Shown: in pieces, positions 1 through 8,684 of the stretch
Position numbering within the stretch: the stretch's first letter is position 1
Layout: every line of letters starts with the position of its first letter
Source: Natronospirillum sp.
GTDB lineage: Bacteria; Pseudomonadota; Gammaproteobacteria; Pseudomonadales; Natronospirillaceae
Reading direction: 5' to 3'
Length of the DNA: 62,424 nucleotides
Assembly (NCBI RefSeq): GCF_022565775.1
Contig: NZ_JAIUMC010000009.1
Location: forward strand, 1-62,424
Position numbers and translations under genes: made by a program
The notes under the pieces: generated by a model
What the model saw: the letters and a program-made list of their open reading frames with translations, nothing else
What the model was told of the DNA's origin: nothing
The model's database searches: none

Positions 1-2066
1 CTGCTGTCATCCTGCTGGCGACCACCACGGCCCTTGCCGCCGCCGCGCTGCTCGGTTTGACCGGTGCCTCTGTTGTCAGAGCCGCTGGGCCTGTTGTTGC
101 GACCGCCGCGACGGCGGTTATTGCCGCCACTGTCGGCAGTTTCCGGCTTGTCGCCCTGCTGTGCGTTGCGACCACCACGGCTGTCCTGGTTTCGGTTGCC
201 ACCCCGGTTGTTGTTGCGGCCGCGGTTGTCCGATCCGCGCCGCGCCTGGCTGCTGCCACCGCGATTCTGCGCGTTACCGCTGCGCCGATCAGTACGAGCC
301 TGGCCAGAGCGCGAGTCGTCCTCGTTGCTGCTACCGCCGAACAGGTTACCGACCCAACTGCCCAGTCGGCTCATCATGCCCGGCGTGCTGGCGGCCGGGG
401 TTGTTCTTGCGGCAGGTGTTGTTGCCCTGGCTACCGGTTCTGCCGCTTTGGGCGCCGGAGCTGGAGCCGGGGGTGCCATCACACCCGAGAGGGCTGCCTC
501 TTCAGGCTTGTGGCTGCGCTCCAGAACGGCTTCCTGCTCAACCGTGGATTTGTCTTCCAGCTTCACCGCATAAGACGGTTCATCGGTCAGCGTTTCATCG
601 TCGTCGCGGATACGCGTCACTTCGTAGTGTGGCGTCACCATGTCCGGGTTGGGAATGACCACAACCTGAACTTTCTGTGTGGTTTCAATGCTGGCCAGGT
701 TTTCCCGCTTCTCGTTCAGCAGGAAGGTTGCCACCGGCATCGGAACGATACAGCGCACCTGAGCGGTACGTTCCTTGAAAGATTCTTCTTCCATCAGACG
801 CAGAATGGCCAGCGACAGTGACTTGACGTCACGGATGACGCCATGACCTTCGCAGCGCGGGCAGACTACACCGCTGGTTTCACCCAGAGAGGGGCGCAGG
901 CGCTGACGGGACATTTCCAGCAGACCAAAGCGGGAAATACGGCCAATCTGAACACGCGCCCGATCCGAGTCGGTCGCATTTTTCAGGCGATTTTCCACTT
1001 CTTTCTGATTGCGGCTGCTCGACATGTCGATGAAATCGATGACGACCAGGCCACCCATGTCACGCAGGCGCAGCTGACGAGCAATTTCGTCCGCTGCTTC
1101 AAGATTGGTGTTCAGGGCGGTTTCTTCGATGTCGCCACCTTTGGTGGCGCGCGAGGAGTTGATATCAATTGCCACGAACGCTTCGGTGGGGTCAATCACG
1201 ATCGACCCACCGGAAGGAAGCTTGACCTCACGCTGGAAGGCAGACTCGATCTGCGCCTCGATCTGGTAGCGGCTGAACAGCGGTACCTGATCTTCGTACA
1301 GTTTGACCTTGGCTTCAAAGTGCGGCATGACCTTGCGCACAAAATCCAGCGCATGATCGTAAACCGCCTTGTTGTCGATCAGTACCTCGCCGATGTCCTG
1401 GCGCAGGTAGTCACGAATGGCGCGAATAATGACATTGCTTTCCTGCAGTATCAGGAAGGGAGCAGGGCGCTCCTTGGCGGCACTGTCGATGCTTTCCCAG
1501 AGTTGCATCAGGTAGTCCAGATCCCACTGCAGCTCTTCGGCCGTACGACCAATGCCGGCCGTGCGCACGATGACACCCATGCCGTCCGGAATGGTGACAC
1601 CGCGCAAGGCGTCTTTCAGTTGCGCCCGTTCTTCACCTTCGATGCGGCGCGAAATGCCACCGGCCCGAGGGTTGTTCGGCATCAACACCAGATAGCGACC
1701 CGCCAGGCTGACCAGACTGGTCAGAGCAGCGCCTTTGGTGCCGCGCTCTTCCTTGTCTACCTGGACGATGACTTCGGTGCCTTCGGCAACCACTTCCTTG
1801 ATGTTCACACGACCCTGAACATTCGGGTCCTTGAAGTAGGTGCGGGCGATTTCCTTGAGGGGAAGGAAACCGTGTCGGTCCGAGCCGAAATCGACGAAAG
1901 CAGCTTCAAGGGAGGGTTCAACGCGGGTGATTCGACCTTTATAGATGTTGGCTTTCTTCTGTTCGTGAGAGCCGTTTTCGATATCGAGGTCGTAGAGGAA
2001 TTGACCATCAACGAGGGCGACCCGGATTTCTTCCGATTGGGTCGCATTGATCAGCATTCTTTTCAT
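1..2066 (-). CDS. rne: Ribonuclease E, 3' end cut by window edge
   Basis: Endoribonuclease that starts mRNA decay, matures rRNA and tRNA, and scaffolds the degradosome at the inner membrane. The first 688 codons are present and the frame is open to the window edge. The N-terminus [10 protein letters not shown] matches E. coli RNase E and fixes the ATG at 2066. An S1 RNA-binding domain follows (about residues 35-120), then the DNase I-like catalytic core with the AIDINS and VIDFIDM metal-binding segments. The zinc-link motif CPRCEGHG lies near residues 403-410. The visible C-terminal part is Pro/Ala-rich, then a low-complexity Arg/Gly/Asn/Gln stretch encoded by about 1-330, as expected for the disordered RNA-binding arm. 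No good Shine-Dalgarno precedes the ATG. The roughly 600-base upstream gap suggests a long regulatory leader, as known for E. coli rne. Identity is certain; the total length is unknown. Confidence 0.98.
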   Translation of the reverse strand, partial: MKRMLINATQSEEIRVALVDGQFLYDLDIENGSHEQKKANIYKGRITRVEPSLEAAFVDFGSDRHGFLPLKEIARTYFKDPNVQGRVNIKEVVAEGTEVIVQVDKEERGTKGAALTSLVSLAGRYLVLMPNNPRAGGISRRIEGEERAQLKDALRGVTIPDGMGVIVRTAGIGRTAEELQWDLDYLMQLWESIDSAAKERPAPFLILQESNVIIRAIRDYLRQDIGEVLIDNKAVYDHALDFVRKVMPHFEAKVKLYEDQVPLFSRYQIEAQIESAFQREVKLPSGGSIVIDPTEAFVAIDINSSRATKGGDIEETALNTNLEAADEIARQLRLRDMGGLVVIDFIDMSSSRNQKEVENRLKNATDSDRARVQIGRISRFGLLEMSRQRLRPSLGETSGVVCPRCEGHGVIRDVKSLSLAILRLMEEESFKERTAQVRCIVPMPVATFLLNEKRENLASIETTQKVQVVVIPNPDMVTPHYEVTRIRDDDETLTDEPSYAVKLEDKSTVEQEAVLERSHKPEEAALSGVMAPPAPAPAPKAAEPVARATTPAARTTPAASTPGMMSRLGSWVGNLFGGSSNEDDSRSGQARTDRRSGNAQNRGGSSQARRGSDNRGRNNNRGGNRNQDSRGGRNAQQGDKPETADSGGNNRRRGGRNNRPSGSDNRGTGQTEQRGGGKGRGGRQQDDS

Positions 2067-2161
2067 AGAGAAACTGTACTCTTTTCCATGATTTAACGGA
2101 GAGAGCTACAGTCTCGCGGTCTGAATGCAGAATGCTCATGGGTTCAGAACCAGTCTGAACA

Positions 2162-2283
2162 GAGCCGGGCAGGTGGTTCGAGCGGCCCCAATAACACAGG
2201 GGCAGGCCCGACCAACAGCGGGAAAACTGTCAGGGGACGGTGAAGGTCACGGCACAGCGGGGCTGTTTTAACCTGCCGGGCTC
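2162..2283 (-). promoter_or_regulatory. Long-range inverted repeat in rne leader
   Basis: The 13-base arms 2162-2174 (GAGCCGGGCAGGT) and 2271-2283 (ACCTGCCGGGCTC) pair with a single mismatch and enclose about 96 bases. Smaller hairpins sit inside, such as GCCCC...GGGGC and CAGC-GGG-GCTG. The element ends about 95 bases before the rne start codon in rne transcript direction. E. coli RNase E is known to control its own mRNA through a structured leader. That this structure does the same is inference. Confidence 0.35.
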
Positions 2284-2419
2284 CGGGAAATCAGCGCGCC
2301 TGCCCGGCGGCCTTGGCCGCGGCGGGGGAAGAAACGATGTTGTCCAATCGACGTGCAATCCGGCTGCGAAATCTGGCATTGGGGCCGCAGGAATCCGTGT
2401 CTGACCGTCCGTATTTCAT

Positions 2420-2614
2420 TCAGTGAACCGAAGACTGTAGCTCGGTTTTATTTTGGGTGGCCCGGCCCTTGCGTACATCCCAGTCAGTTGCGCTCAAGGC
2501 GTTGATCAGGGGTTCCAGCCAGGGGCCGAGCAGACCACTAAAATTGCTTTTTGCTTTCCAGTCCACAGGGTATGACGGCATGTTCTTGGCCGGTACCTCT
2601 GCGACTCTCAGCAA
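2420..2614 (-). CDS. Possible small protein upstream of rne
   Basis: A 64-codon reading frame starting MLRVAEVPAK and ending in TGA, on the rne strand. Its codon use (CTG, GCC, AAC, CGC) resembles the neighbouring genes more than random intergenic sequence, and it contains a Trp/Leu-rich middle (PWLEPLINAL). There is no clear Shine-Dalgarno and no recognised family. It may be a short leader-encoded gene, a remnant, or chance. Listed at low confidence because the region is otherwise empty. Confidence 0.22.
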   Translation of the reverse strand: MLRVAEVPAKNMPSYPVDWKAKSNFSGLLGPWLEPLINALSATDWDVRKGRATQNKTELQSSVH

Positions 2615-2665
2615 TATATCAGAAAATGCCTATACAGCAAACGGCAGACTGCTATTATACGCGCC

Positions 2666-3667
2666 ATGTCTGAGACCCCTACCACCCGATCCGGCTCGGA
2701 GAAGCCCGCAGCTCAGGTGCGTTATGTTCGAATTGACGCTGGACAGGAAGGTCAGCGGCTGGACAATTTTCTGCGCAATGAGTTGAAAGGTGCCCCCAAA
2801 AGCCTGATTTACCGCATCATTCGCAAGGGCGAGGTGCGCGTGAACAAGAAGCGCGCCAAACCGCTGCAGAAGCTGTGCATCGGCGATGATGTCAGGGTGC
2901 CTCCCGTGCGGCTGCAACAGAGCGATGTGCCGCCACCGCCTTCGGAACAACTCAGCCAGACGCTGCGTGATCGAATCCTGTGGGATGACGATGCCTTCAT
3001 GGTGGTCGACAAACCCAGTGGGTTGGCCGTGCACGGTGGCAGCGGCATTACGCTCGGGCTGATAGAAAGCCTGCGCCAGATTTTCCCCGAATACCGACAC
3101 CTCGAACTGGTACACCGTCTGGATCGTGAAACCTCCGGCTGTGTCATGATTGCCAAAAAGCGCAGCGCCTTGCGTTCCCTGCATGCCATGCTGCGTGAGC
3201 ACCATATCGACAAGCAGTATCATTGCATCGTGCATGGCCGCTGGCCTGAGCATCAGACGCGCATCAATGTACCGCTGCGCAAGCAGGTGCTGCAATCCGG
3301 TGAGCGCATGGTCAAACCGCAAGCAGACGCCGGAGAGGGCGCCAAGCGCTCTGATACCCGTTTTGCCGTCGTCCAGTGGCTGCCTGGCGCCGACTTGACT
3401 CTCGTGCTGGCCAGTCCACGCACCGGGCGTACGCATCAGATCCGGGTGCATGCCCAGGTTGCGGGTCACCCGATTGTCGGAGATGACAAGTATGCGACCA
3501 GTGAACAACTGACCGCAGCCAAGTCGCTGAAGGTAAAACGGCTGCTGCTGCACGCCAGCGCGCTGAATTTCCGCCACCCGTTGACCGATGAACCGGTATC
3601 GGTTGGGGCTCCGCTGCCGGAGGCCTTTACCCGACTGCTGGAGCCCGAGACCCCGAATACACCTTGA
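2666..3667 (+). CDS. rluC: 23S rRNA pseudouridine synthase RluC
   Basis: Converts uridines 955, 2504 and 2580 (E. coli numbering) of 23S rRNA to pseudouridine. The 333-residue protein has an N-terminal S4 RNA-binding domain (about 28-90), then the RluA-type catalytic domain with HRLDRETSG, whose aspartate D153 is the expected nucleophile. A C-terminal GRTHQIRVH motif is also present. Divergence from rne is the usual gammaproteobacterial arrangement and supports RluC over RluD. The ATG at 2666 has no Shine-Dalgarno; the next in-frame candidates would cut into the S4 domain. The S49 peptidase gene begins 25 bases downstream. Confidence 0.95.
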   Translation: MSETPTTRSGSEKPAAQVRYVRIDAGQEGQRLDNFLRNELKGAPKSLIYRIIRKGEVRVNKKRAKPLQKLCIGDDVRVPPVRLQQSDVPPPPSEQLSQTLRDRILWDDDAFMVVDKPSGLAVHGGSGITLGLIESLRQIFPEYRHLELVHRLDRETSGCVMIAKKRSALRSLHAMLREHHIDKQYHCIVHGRWPEHQTRINVPLRKQVLQSGERMVKPQADAGEGAKRSDTRFAVVQWLPGADLTLVLASPRTGRTHQIRVHAQVAGHPIVGDDKYATSEQLTAAKSLKVKRLLLHASALNFRHPLTDEPVSVGAPLPEAFTRLLEPETPNTP

Positions 3668-3692
3668 ACGCCGTCTGACAAAGGAAGACACC

Positions 3693-4745
3693 ATGGTAGA
3701 CGACAACGAAACCTGGGACCGCCGGCCCCGCCCCGAGGGTGACAGTGCCGGTCAGAATAATCCTGGCAAGGCCCAGGACAGTCCGGCCAGGGCATCGCGC
3801 CGCGAAGCGAAAGAATGGCAGTTGATCGAGAAGATCGTGCTGACGCACAGCAATGAACTCAAGCGCAGCCGACGCTGGGGCATACTGTTCAAGTCGCTGA
3901 CCTTTATCTACCTGTTCGCGCTGCTTTACTTCCTGGTCATCGCCCCCGGCACCATGACCCGGGGGCCGGTGCAGACCGGTGGCCATATGGCCATCGTGGA
4001 AATGCACGGTCAGATAGCGGACAACTGGGACATATCCATGGAGACCCACCGCGAGCCGCTGCTGGATGCCTTTGCCCATCCTGATACCCAGGCGGTGGTG
4101 CTGGACATCAATTCTCCCGGTGGCAGCCCGTTGCAGGCGCACCTGCTGTATGAACTGATCAACGATCTCAAGGCCGAATACCCGGATATCCCGGTGTATG
4201 CCGTGGTAGGCGAGATGGCAGCCAGCGGAGGCTACTATATCGCCGCAGCGGCCGATGAAATCTATGCCGGCGGATCAAGCCTGGTGGGCTCCATCGGGGT
4301 GATCTCCGGCAGTTTCGGTTTTGACCGCGCCCTGGAGGAGTTGGGTATCGACCGGCGCATTTATACCGCCGGCGAAAACAAGGCTTTCCTGGACATGTTC
4401 ACTCCGGAGAACGAGGAGGCGGTCGCGCATTGGCAGACCGTGCTCGACAGTGTGCATGATCAGTTCCTGGAGGCCGTTATTGCCGGCCGGGGCGACCGTC
4501 TTGACGACAGCAATCCGGATGTTCTCAGCGGTTTCCTGTGGTCCGGCCGACAGGCGGTCGACAACGGGCTTGTTGATGGTATCGATTCCATCTACAGCCT
4601 GGCCAACCGCCTGGAAATCGAGGAACTGCTGTACTTCGATCCGAAACGCGACCCCTGGCGCCAGATTCTGGATGACCTCGGTCTGGCTGTCGGGCAGGGT
4701 ATTGGCAATGCCATTCAGGCCGACCGATGGTTTGAACTGAGGTAG
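3693..4745 (+). CDS. Membrane-anchored S49 family peptidase (SppA/SohB type)
   Basis: A serine protease of the signal-peptide-peptidase family, expected in the inner membrane with its active site outside the cytoplasm, degrading cleaved signal peptides and other membrane peptides. The 350-residue protein has a charged cytoplasmic head (1-62), one membrane segment (about 64-84), and a single S49 domain. SPGG is at 141-144, the likely nucleophile is S178 in AASGG, and the likely general base is K230 in GENK. It is the short single-domain form, not the 600-residue double-domain SppA. The ATG at 3693 follows AAGGAAG at 3681, and an upstream in-frame ATG at 3588 lies inside rluC. Co-transcription with rluC is likely. 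Pseudomonads carry an S49 peptidase at the same place. Confidence 0.92.
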   Translation: MVDDNETWDRRPRPEGDSAGQNNPGKAQDSPARASRREAKEWQLIEKIVLTHSNELKRSRRWGILFKSLTFIYLFALLYFLVIAPGTMTRGPVQTGGHMAIVEMHGQIADNWDISMETHREPLLDAFAHPDTQAVVLDINSPGGSPLQAHLLYELINDLKAEYPDIPVYAVVGEMAASGGYYIAAAADEIYAGGSSLVGSIGVISGSFGFDRALEELGIDRRIYTAGENKAFLDMFTPENEEAVAHWQTVLDSVHDQFLEAVIAGRGDRLDDSNPDVLSGFLWSGRQAVDNGLVDGIDSIYSLANRLEIEELLYFDPKRDPWRQILDDLGLAVGQGIGNAIQADRWFELR

Positions 4746-4751
4746 CGTGCC

Positions 4752-5069
4752 ATGTCGACAATAGCATGGACCCCTGAACCGCCTTACTACGCTGTGATTT
4801 TTACCTCGCATCGGACCCAGGGCGACAATGGGTACGGGGAAATGGCGGAGCGCATGGTTGAACTGGCCTCCCGGCAGCCGGGCTTCCTGGGTATCGAGTC
4901 CGCTAGAGAGGAGGTTGGCATTACGGTGTCCTACTGGGCAGACCTGGAATCCATCAGGGCCTGGAAGAGAAATGCCGAGCACCTTGAGGCCCAGTCGAAG
5001 GGTCGAAAGGCGTGGTATTCAGAGTTCAAGGTAAGAGTTGCCAGGGTCGAGCGTGACTATGGTTTCTGA
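4752..5069 (+). CDS. ABM-fold (antibiotic biosynthesis monooxygenase-like) protein
   Basis: A 105-residue protein of the dimeric alpha/beta-barrel (ferredoxin-like) ABM class. Typical features are the N-terminal YYAVIFTS strand, the helix with MVELASRQPGFLGIES, and the VSYWADLESIRAWKRN segment. Relatives such as E. coli YqjZ are uncharacterised, and members of the fold include heme-degrading and quinol monooxygenases, so the reaction cannot be assigned. It starts 6 bases after the S49 peptidase gene and is probably translated from the same mRNA. A flavin monooxygenase gene follows 75 bases downstream. Confidence 0.8.
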   Translation: MSTIAWTPEPPYYAVIFTSHRTQGDNGYGEMAERMVELASRQPGFLGIESAREEVGITVSYWADLESIRAWKRNAEHLEAQSKGRKAWYSEFKVRVARVERDYGF

Positions 5070-5144
5070 GCCAATGGCCCTTGCAACCTGCTCCAGAGTC
5101 GAAATCTCCCTGTTGTGTCCTGAAACCCAGGCAGTGAGTGCCGC

Positions 5145-6359
5145 ATGAAAAAACAGCGCATCGCCGTCGTCGGAGCAGGCACTGCAGGGCTCGCCACTGC
5201 AACTCTGCTTGGTCGTCAGGGTCACGCGGTTACTGTTATTGAACGGGCCAATTCGCTTGGCGCCGTCGGGGCAGGATTGCTGCTGCAACCTTCGGCCATC
5301 AGTGCCTTGTCGGAGATGGGCTGTCTCGAGCACATGCAGCAGTATGGCCAGAGAATCGACGCGCTCTTCGGGTGGACGCGGTCTGGCCGGGCGATCATGC
5401 AGGTTGAATACGCCCACCTTGGCGAAAAGAATGATGTGTTCGGTCTGGGTGTTCATCGGTCTGCTCTGTGCCATGTGTTGGATACTGCGCTGGAGACAGT
5501 GCCTCATGACCGCTGGTTTGGATGTGAGGTATCGTCCATCGGGCAGAGCGATCGGGATGCGGTGGTCGCATTTCGCCGTGACGCAGAGATTCATCGGGAA
5601 GCTTTCGATGCGGTAGTGATAGCCAATGGCAGTGCCAGTCAATTGCGCCCGCCAGCGCTGGTTCGCTTTGACCGCGAATATCCCTGGGGTGCGATGTGGA
5701 TGATTCGCCCGTTGACGGAGAATCTGGCCGCATTGAACCGGCCTCATCTGCAGCAGAAGTATGACGGCTCGGCGGTCATGGTGGGCGCATTGCCAACGGG
5801 TTGCATTCCGGATGCAGACGGGACGCCGATGCTGAGCCTGTTCTGGAGTCTGCCGGTTTCGGAGATATCGGACTGGCGCGCCGGGCGCATTGATCTGGCG
5901 CTCTGGAAAACACAGGTGATAGCCTTGTGGCCGGAACTCGAGCCGCTGATCAGTGCCATCGCCAGTCCGTCCGAGTTGCTGCCCGCGACCTACAGAGATG
6001 TCATCATGTCGCGATGGGCTCAGGGGCGCGTTGGTGTTATCGGAGACGCTGCACATGCAATGAGCCCGCAACTGGGGCAGGGCGCCAATATGGCGTTGCT
6101 CGATGCCACGGCCTTGGCATCAGCCGTGCGACAATGCGAAAACTGGGACGAGGTTTGGGGCCAGTACTATAGGGTCAGACAAGGGTCGATCCGTTTCTAC
6201 CAGCGCATGAGCCGGTTCCTGACGCCCCTGTTCCAGTCCAGAATGGTTGGTGCCGCCCGGGGGCGTGATTTGGCGTTACCCCTGTCACACAGGATTCCCT
6301 GGGTGCGCCGGCAGATGGCAGAAACCGTCGCCGGTAGAAAGCAACGGTGGATTTTGTAG
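5145..6359 (+). CDS. FAD-dependent aromatic-type monooxygenase
   Basis: A class A flavoprotein monooxygenase of the p-hydroxybenzoate hydroxylase fold (404 residues), using NAD(P)H, FAD and oxygen to hydroxylate an unknown substrate. The N-terminal Rossmann motif GAGTAGLATA binds FAD ADP. An internal DAVVIANG segment (about 158-165) and the second FAD motif GDAAHAMSPQLGQGANMALLDA region (about 299-320) are both intact. Closest functional types are salicylate or FAD-dependent urate hydroxylases, but no substrate-specific motif was recognised. The ATG at 5145 lacks a clear ribosome-binding site. No catabolic genes are nearby, which leaves its pathway open. Confidence 0.88.
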   Translation: MKKQRIAVVGAGTAGLATATLLGRQGHAVTVIERANSLGAVGAGLLLQPSAISALSEMGCLEHMQQYGQRIDALFGWTRSGRAIMQVEYAHLGEKNDVFGLGVHRSALCHVLDTALETVPHDRWFGCEVSSIGQSDRDAVVAFRRDAEIHREAFDAVVIANGSASQLRPPALVRFDREYPWGAMWMIRPLTENLAALNRPHLQQKYDGSAVMVGALPTGCIPDADGTPMLSLFWSLPVSEISDWRAGRIDLALWKTQVIALWPELEPLISAIASPSELLPATYRDVIMSRWAQGRVGVIGDAAHAMSPQLGQGANMALLDATALASAVRQCENWDEVWGQYYRVRQGSIRFYQRMSRFLTPLFQSRMVGAARGRDLALPLSHRIPWVRRQMAETVAGRKQRWIL

Positions 6360-6429
6360 TTAACAATCGGAACAGTCTGACATCTCAACGCACCCCTGTG
6401 GCCATACCTTTCGTCGTTCCTTGCCTGTT

Positions 6430-8340
6430 TCAATACAGGTAAACGGCACCACTGTTGCTGGCCGTATTGTCGTTGAGGTTTCCGCCAATACCTGTGGCAT
6501 TGCTGTTTTCGCGAGAAGACCCGACTGCCATGAGTTTACCATCACCCGAAAGAGCTACTCGCCGTCCAAACGCGTGACCTGCCCTTGTATTGGAAGCCTT
6601 GACATAGGACTGCTGCGACCATGTATCGCCATTTCGAACAAAAACATAAACTGACCCACTGTTGGCGCTGTCGTTATTGTTTTGCTCACCATTGATGCCG
6701 ATGGCATTGCTGTTTTCATCAATTGCACCGACTGCCAGCGTATCACCGTCAATTGAGAGCGCCAGCCCCTCACCAAACTGATTTCCGGTTGCGGTATCGG
6801 AAGCTTTCACATAAGCCTGCTGTGACCAGGCTCCGCTGCTCCTGGTAAATACATAGACTGCGCCGCTATTGGTCGCATCACTATTGTTCTGAGTACCATC
6901 AATGCCTGTAGCGTTGCTGCTTTCTCCCGTTGCCCCGACTGCCAGGGTATTGCCATCTCCCGAAAGCGCGACGCTGATGCCGAACTCGTCACCCGCCGCA
7001 GTATTGGACGCCTTGACGTAGGCTTGTTGTTGCCAGTCCTCGCTATCGCGGGTAAACACGTAGACGGCGCCACTATCCGGTTTGTTGTTGTTGTCCTGAT
7101 TGCCGTCAATGCCTTCGGCGTCACTGTCTTCCTGGTATGCTCCAACAGCCAGGGTATTGCCATCGCTCGACAGCGCAAGACTATATCCAAACCGGTGACC
7201 TTCTCCGGTATTGGAGGCCTTCACGTAAGCCTGTTGTGACCAGAAGGCACCCGTGCGAGTAAAGACATAGACCGCGCCACTACTTGCGGCATCGGTATTG
7301 CTCTGGTCACCATCTATGCCTGTGGCATCACTGTCTTCAATCCGCGCACCGACCGCAAGGGTATTGCCATCGTCCGAGAGCGCTACCGAGAATCCGAAGT
7401 GGGCACCAGAGTCAGTATTGGAAGCCTTGACATAGGCCTGTTGTGACCAGACCTCATTGCTGCGGGTAAAGATATACACTGCGCCGCTATTGTTGGCATC
7501 GCTGTTCTCCTGGTCGCCGCCGATGCCTGTAGCATCGCTGTTTTCCCGCATGGCTCCCACAGCCAAAGTGTCGCCGTTATGTGACAAGGCGACACTGAAT
7601 CCGAATTCATCTCCGGCACTCGTGTTTGATGCCTTGACGTAAGCCTGCTGTGACCAGGTACCATCGGAAAGAGCAAAGACATAAACTGCGCCGCTATTGC
7701 TGGCGTCGCTGTTGGTCTGGTCTCCGTCGATCCCGCGGGCATCGCTGTTCTCTCGGTGAGCCCCTACCGCAATCGTCTTTCCATCGCGCGAAACCGCTAT
7801 GCTGACGCCGAAATTGGTAGATTCAGACGTATTGGAGGCCTTCACGTAGCCTACCGCCTCGGCCAGTGTCCCGCTGACATGTACCGCACTGGAATCGCTG
7901 CAGCCACCGCTGTTGCAGGCCTGGAGTATATAGCTGGCGTTGATGCGTCCCGGCAGAAACACATCCAGCTCATGTTCTGTAGTGTCGGCGTCAATAGTGG
8001 CTATCTCGGTATAGCCTGATTCGCCATCCGGATTTTCCAATAGTCGGTACTCCGTTTCATCCGAAACGTCTGACCAATTGAAGCTGAAGGTCTTGATCGC
8101 TTTTGGGGTGAGGGTCAGAGTGGGAGCCTCTGGAGCTGCCGTTGTTGATTCCGTTTCGTTGTCTTCGACTTCATCTTCACTACTGCTTCCGCTGCCACCG
8201 CAGGCGGATAAGCAAAAAAGCACAATTCCAAGCAAGCCAAGTCGAACGAAAGGGGGCGAGTATCGGAGGTGCTCGCTAAATCGAGTACATACTGACGGAT
8301 GACCGTTTACCATTAATTTCACCATTATGAGTCGATTCAC
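6430..8340 (-). CDS. Lipoprotein with seven FG-GAP-like repeats
   Basis: A 636-codon protein for the cell envelope. A lipoprotein signal (hydrophobic LGLLGIVLF then lipobox LSAC, lipidated C47) is followed by a Ser/Glu/Asp linker. A fibronectin-III-like domain (about 70-157) with two cysteines comes next, then seven near-identical 69-residue repeats from residue 165 to the end. Each repeat has an FG..VALS..G.TLAVGA core and an acidic GIDGDQ.N.D loop that could bind calcium, as in integrin-alpha FG-GAP blades. Seven blades fit a closed beta-propeller. The start is uncertain: GTG at 8340 or ATG at 8325 or 8313, none with a good Shine-Dalgarno. The function is probably surface binding or adhesion (inference). 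The gene stands alone, flanked by 70 and 344 non-coding bases. Confidence 0.88.
   Translation of the reverse strand: MNRLIMVKLMVNGHPSVCTRFSEHLRYSPPFVRLGLLGIVLFCLSACGGSGSSSEDEVEDNETESTTAAPEAPTLTLTPKAIKTFSFNWSDVSDETEYRLLENPDGESGYTEIATIDADTTEHELDVFLPGRINASYILQACNSGGCSDSSAVHVSGTLAEAVGYVKASNTSESTNFGVSIAVSRDGKTIAVGAHRENSDARGIDGDQTNSDASNSGAVYVFALSDGTWSQQAYVKASNTSAGDEFGFSVALSHNGDTLAVGAMRENSDATGIGGDQENSDANNSGAVYIFTRSNEVWSQQAYVKASNTDSGAHFGFSVALSDDGNTLAVGARIEDSDATGIDGDQSNTDAASSGAVYVFTRTGAFWSQQAYVKASNTGEGHRFGYSLALSSDGNTLAVGAYQEDSDAEGIDGNQDNNNKPDSGAVYVFTRDSEDWQQQAYVKASNTAAGDEFGISVALSGDGNTLAVGATGESSNATGIDGTQNNSDATNSGAVYVFTRSSGAWSQQAYVKASDTATGNQFGEGLALSIDGDTLAVGAIDENSNAIGINGEQNNNDSANSGSVYVFVRNGDTWSQQSYVKASNTRAGHAFGRRVALSGDGKLMAVGSSRENSNATGIGGNLNDNTASNSGAVYLY
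6433..7848 (-). repeat. Seven tandem 207-base repeats
   Basis: In-frame tandem units of exactly 69 codons, each beginning near a YVKASNT codon block and ending near WSQQA. The last unit is slightly short because the protein ends there. The spacing is exactly 207 bases in the units I counted, and much of the sequence is conserved between units. Unit number could therefore change by recombination or slippage. Confidence 0.9.
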
Positions 8341-8684
8341 CGCATAGCCTGATCAGGATAATCACTGGTAGGAAGTGGCAAACATAAAATAGAAGTAGAA
8401 GCTGTTTACTGCTGTACATTGCGGGATATGTATCGCTCAGGAAATAGTGCAAATGCACTATGGCAGCTTCTGTATGGACCAACAGCACTGGCTGCTTTCG
8501 CTTTGCATGCGTGCCTCTGAACTCATGTACACGCATGGTGTTAGGTGAATAGATTGAAAAGCGCTTTTGTTGCACACATACTGCGCGCGTTGTTTTGCCC
8601 AATGGAAGTGGATCAGCCTATGTGCCTCGCTGGGTCAGTATGGAGGCTGTGTCAGCTGCATTTGAATAGGGAGGCCTGAAGCCA
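8341..8684. other. Non-coding gap, AT-richer
   Basis: These 344 bases lie between the divergent lipoprotein and ybaK-like genes and are visibly AT-richer than their surroundings. I see no convincing gene. A 108-codon minus-strand frame (8276-8602) starts with TTG, overlaps the lipoprotein N-terminus and has no family resemblance. An 8-base inverted repeat, CATGCGTG (8506-8513) and CACGCATG (8530-8537), could form a hairpin. The region should contain the promoters of both flanking genes, but none stands out. Confidence 0.5.

Larger units (their letters stand above)
2067..2665. other. rne-rluC divergent intergenic region
   Basis: A 599-base gap between two divergent genes. The half next to rne (2067-2420) is GC-rich, rich in short inverted repeats and without a convincing reading frame, so it is most simply the rne 5' untranslated leader. 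It includes a tight GCGGCC-TT-GGCCGC hairpin at 2307-2320. The half next to rluC carries a 64-codon minus-strand reading frame, listed separately. No sigma-70 promoter with two good boxes was found. The sequence TATTAT at 2652-2657 lies only 8 bases before the rluC ATG and, if used, would give an almost leaderless rluC mRNA. Confidence 0.6.

Noticed and set aside
843-2096. 417-codon plus-strand reading frame opposite rne
   Set aside because: It is antisense to the strongly conserved rne coding sequence and has no family resemblance; GC-rich genes often leave such open mirror frames.
8500-8550. GTTAGGT with a nearby inverted repeat, reminiscent of an integron attC site
   Set aside because: Only one of the two core sites fits the GTTRRRY/RYYYAAC pattern and there are no other attC-like sites or an integrase nearby.
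8276-8602. 108-codon minus-strand frame in the AT-richer gap
   Set aside because: Starts with TTG, overlaps the lipoprotein signal region in another frame and shows no ribosome-binding site or recognisable domain.
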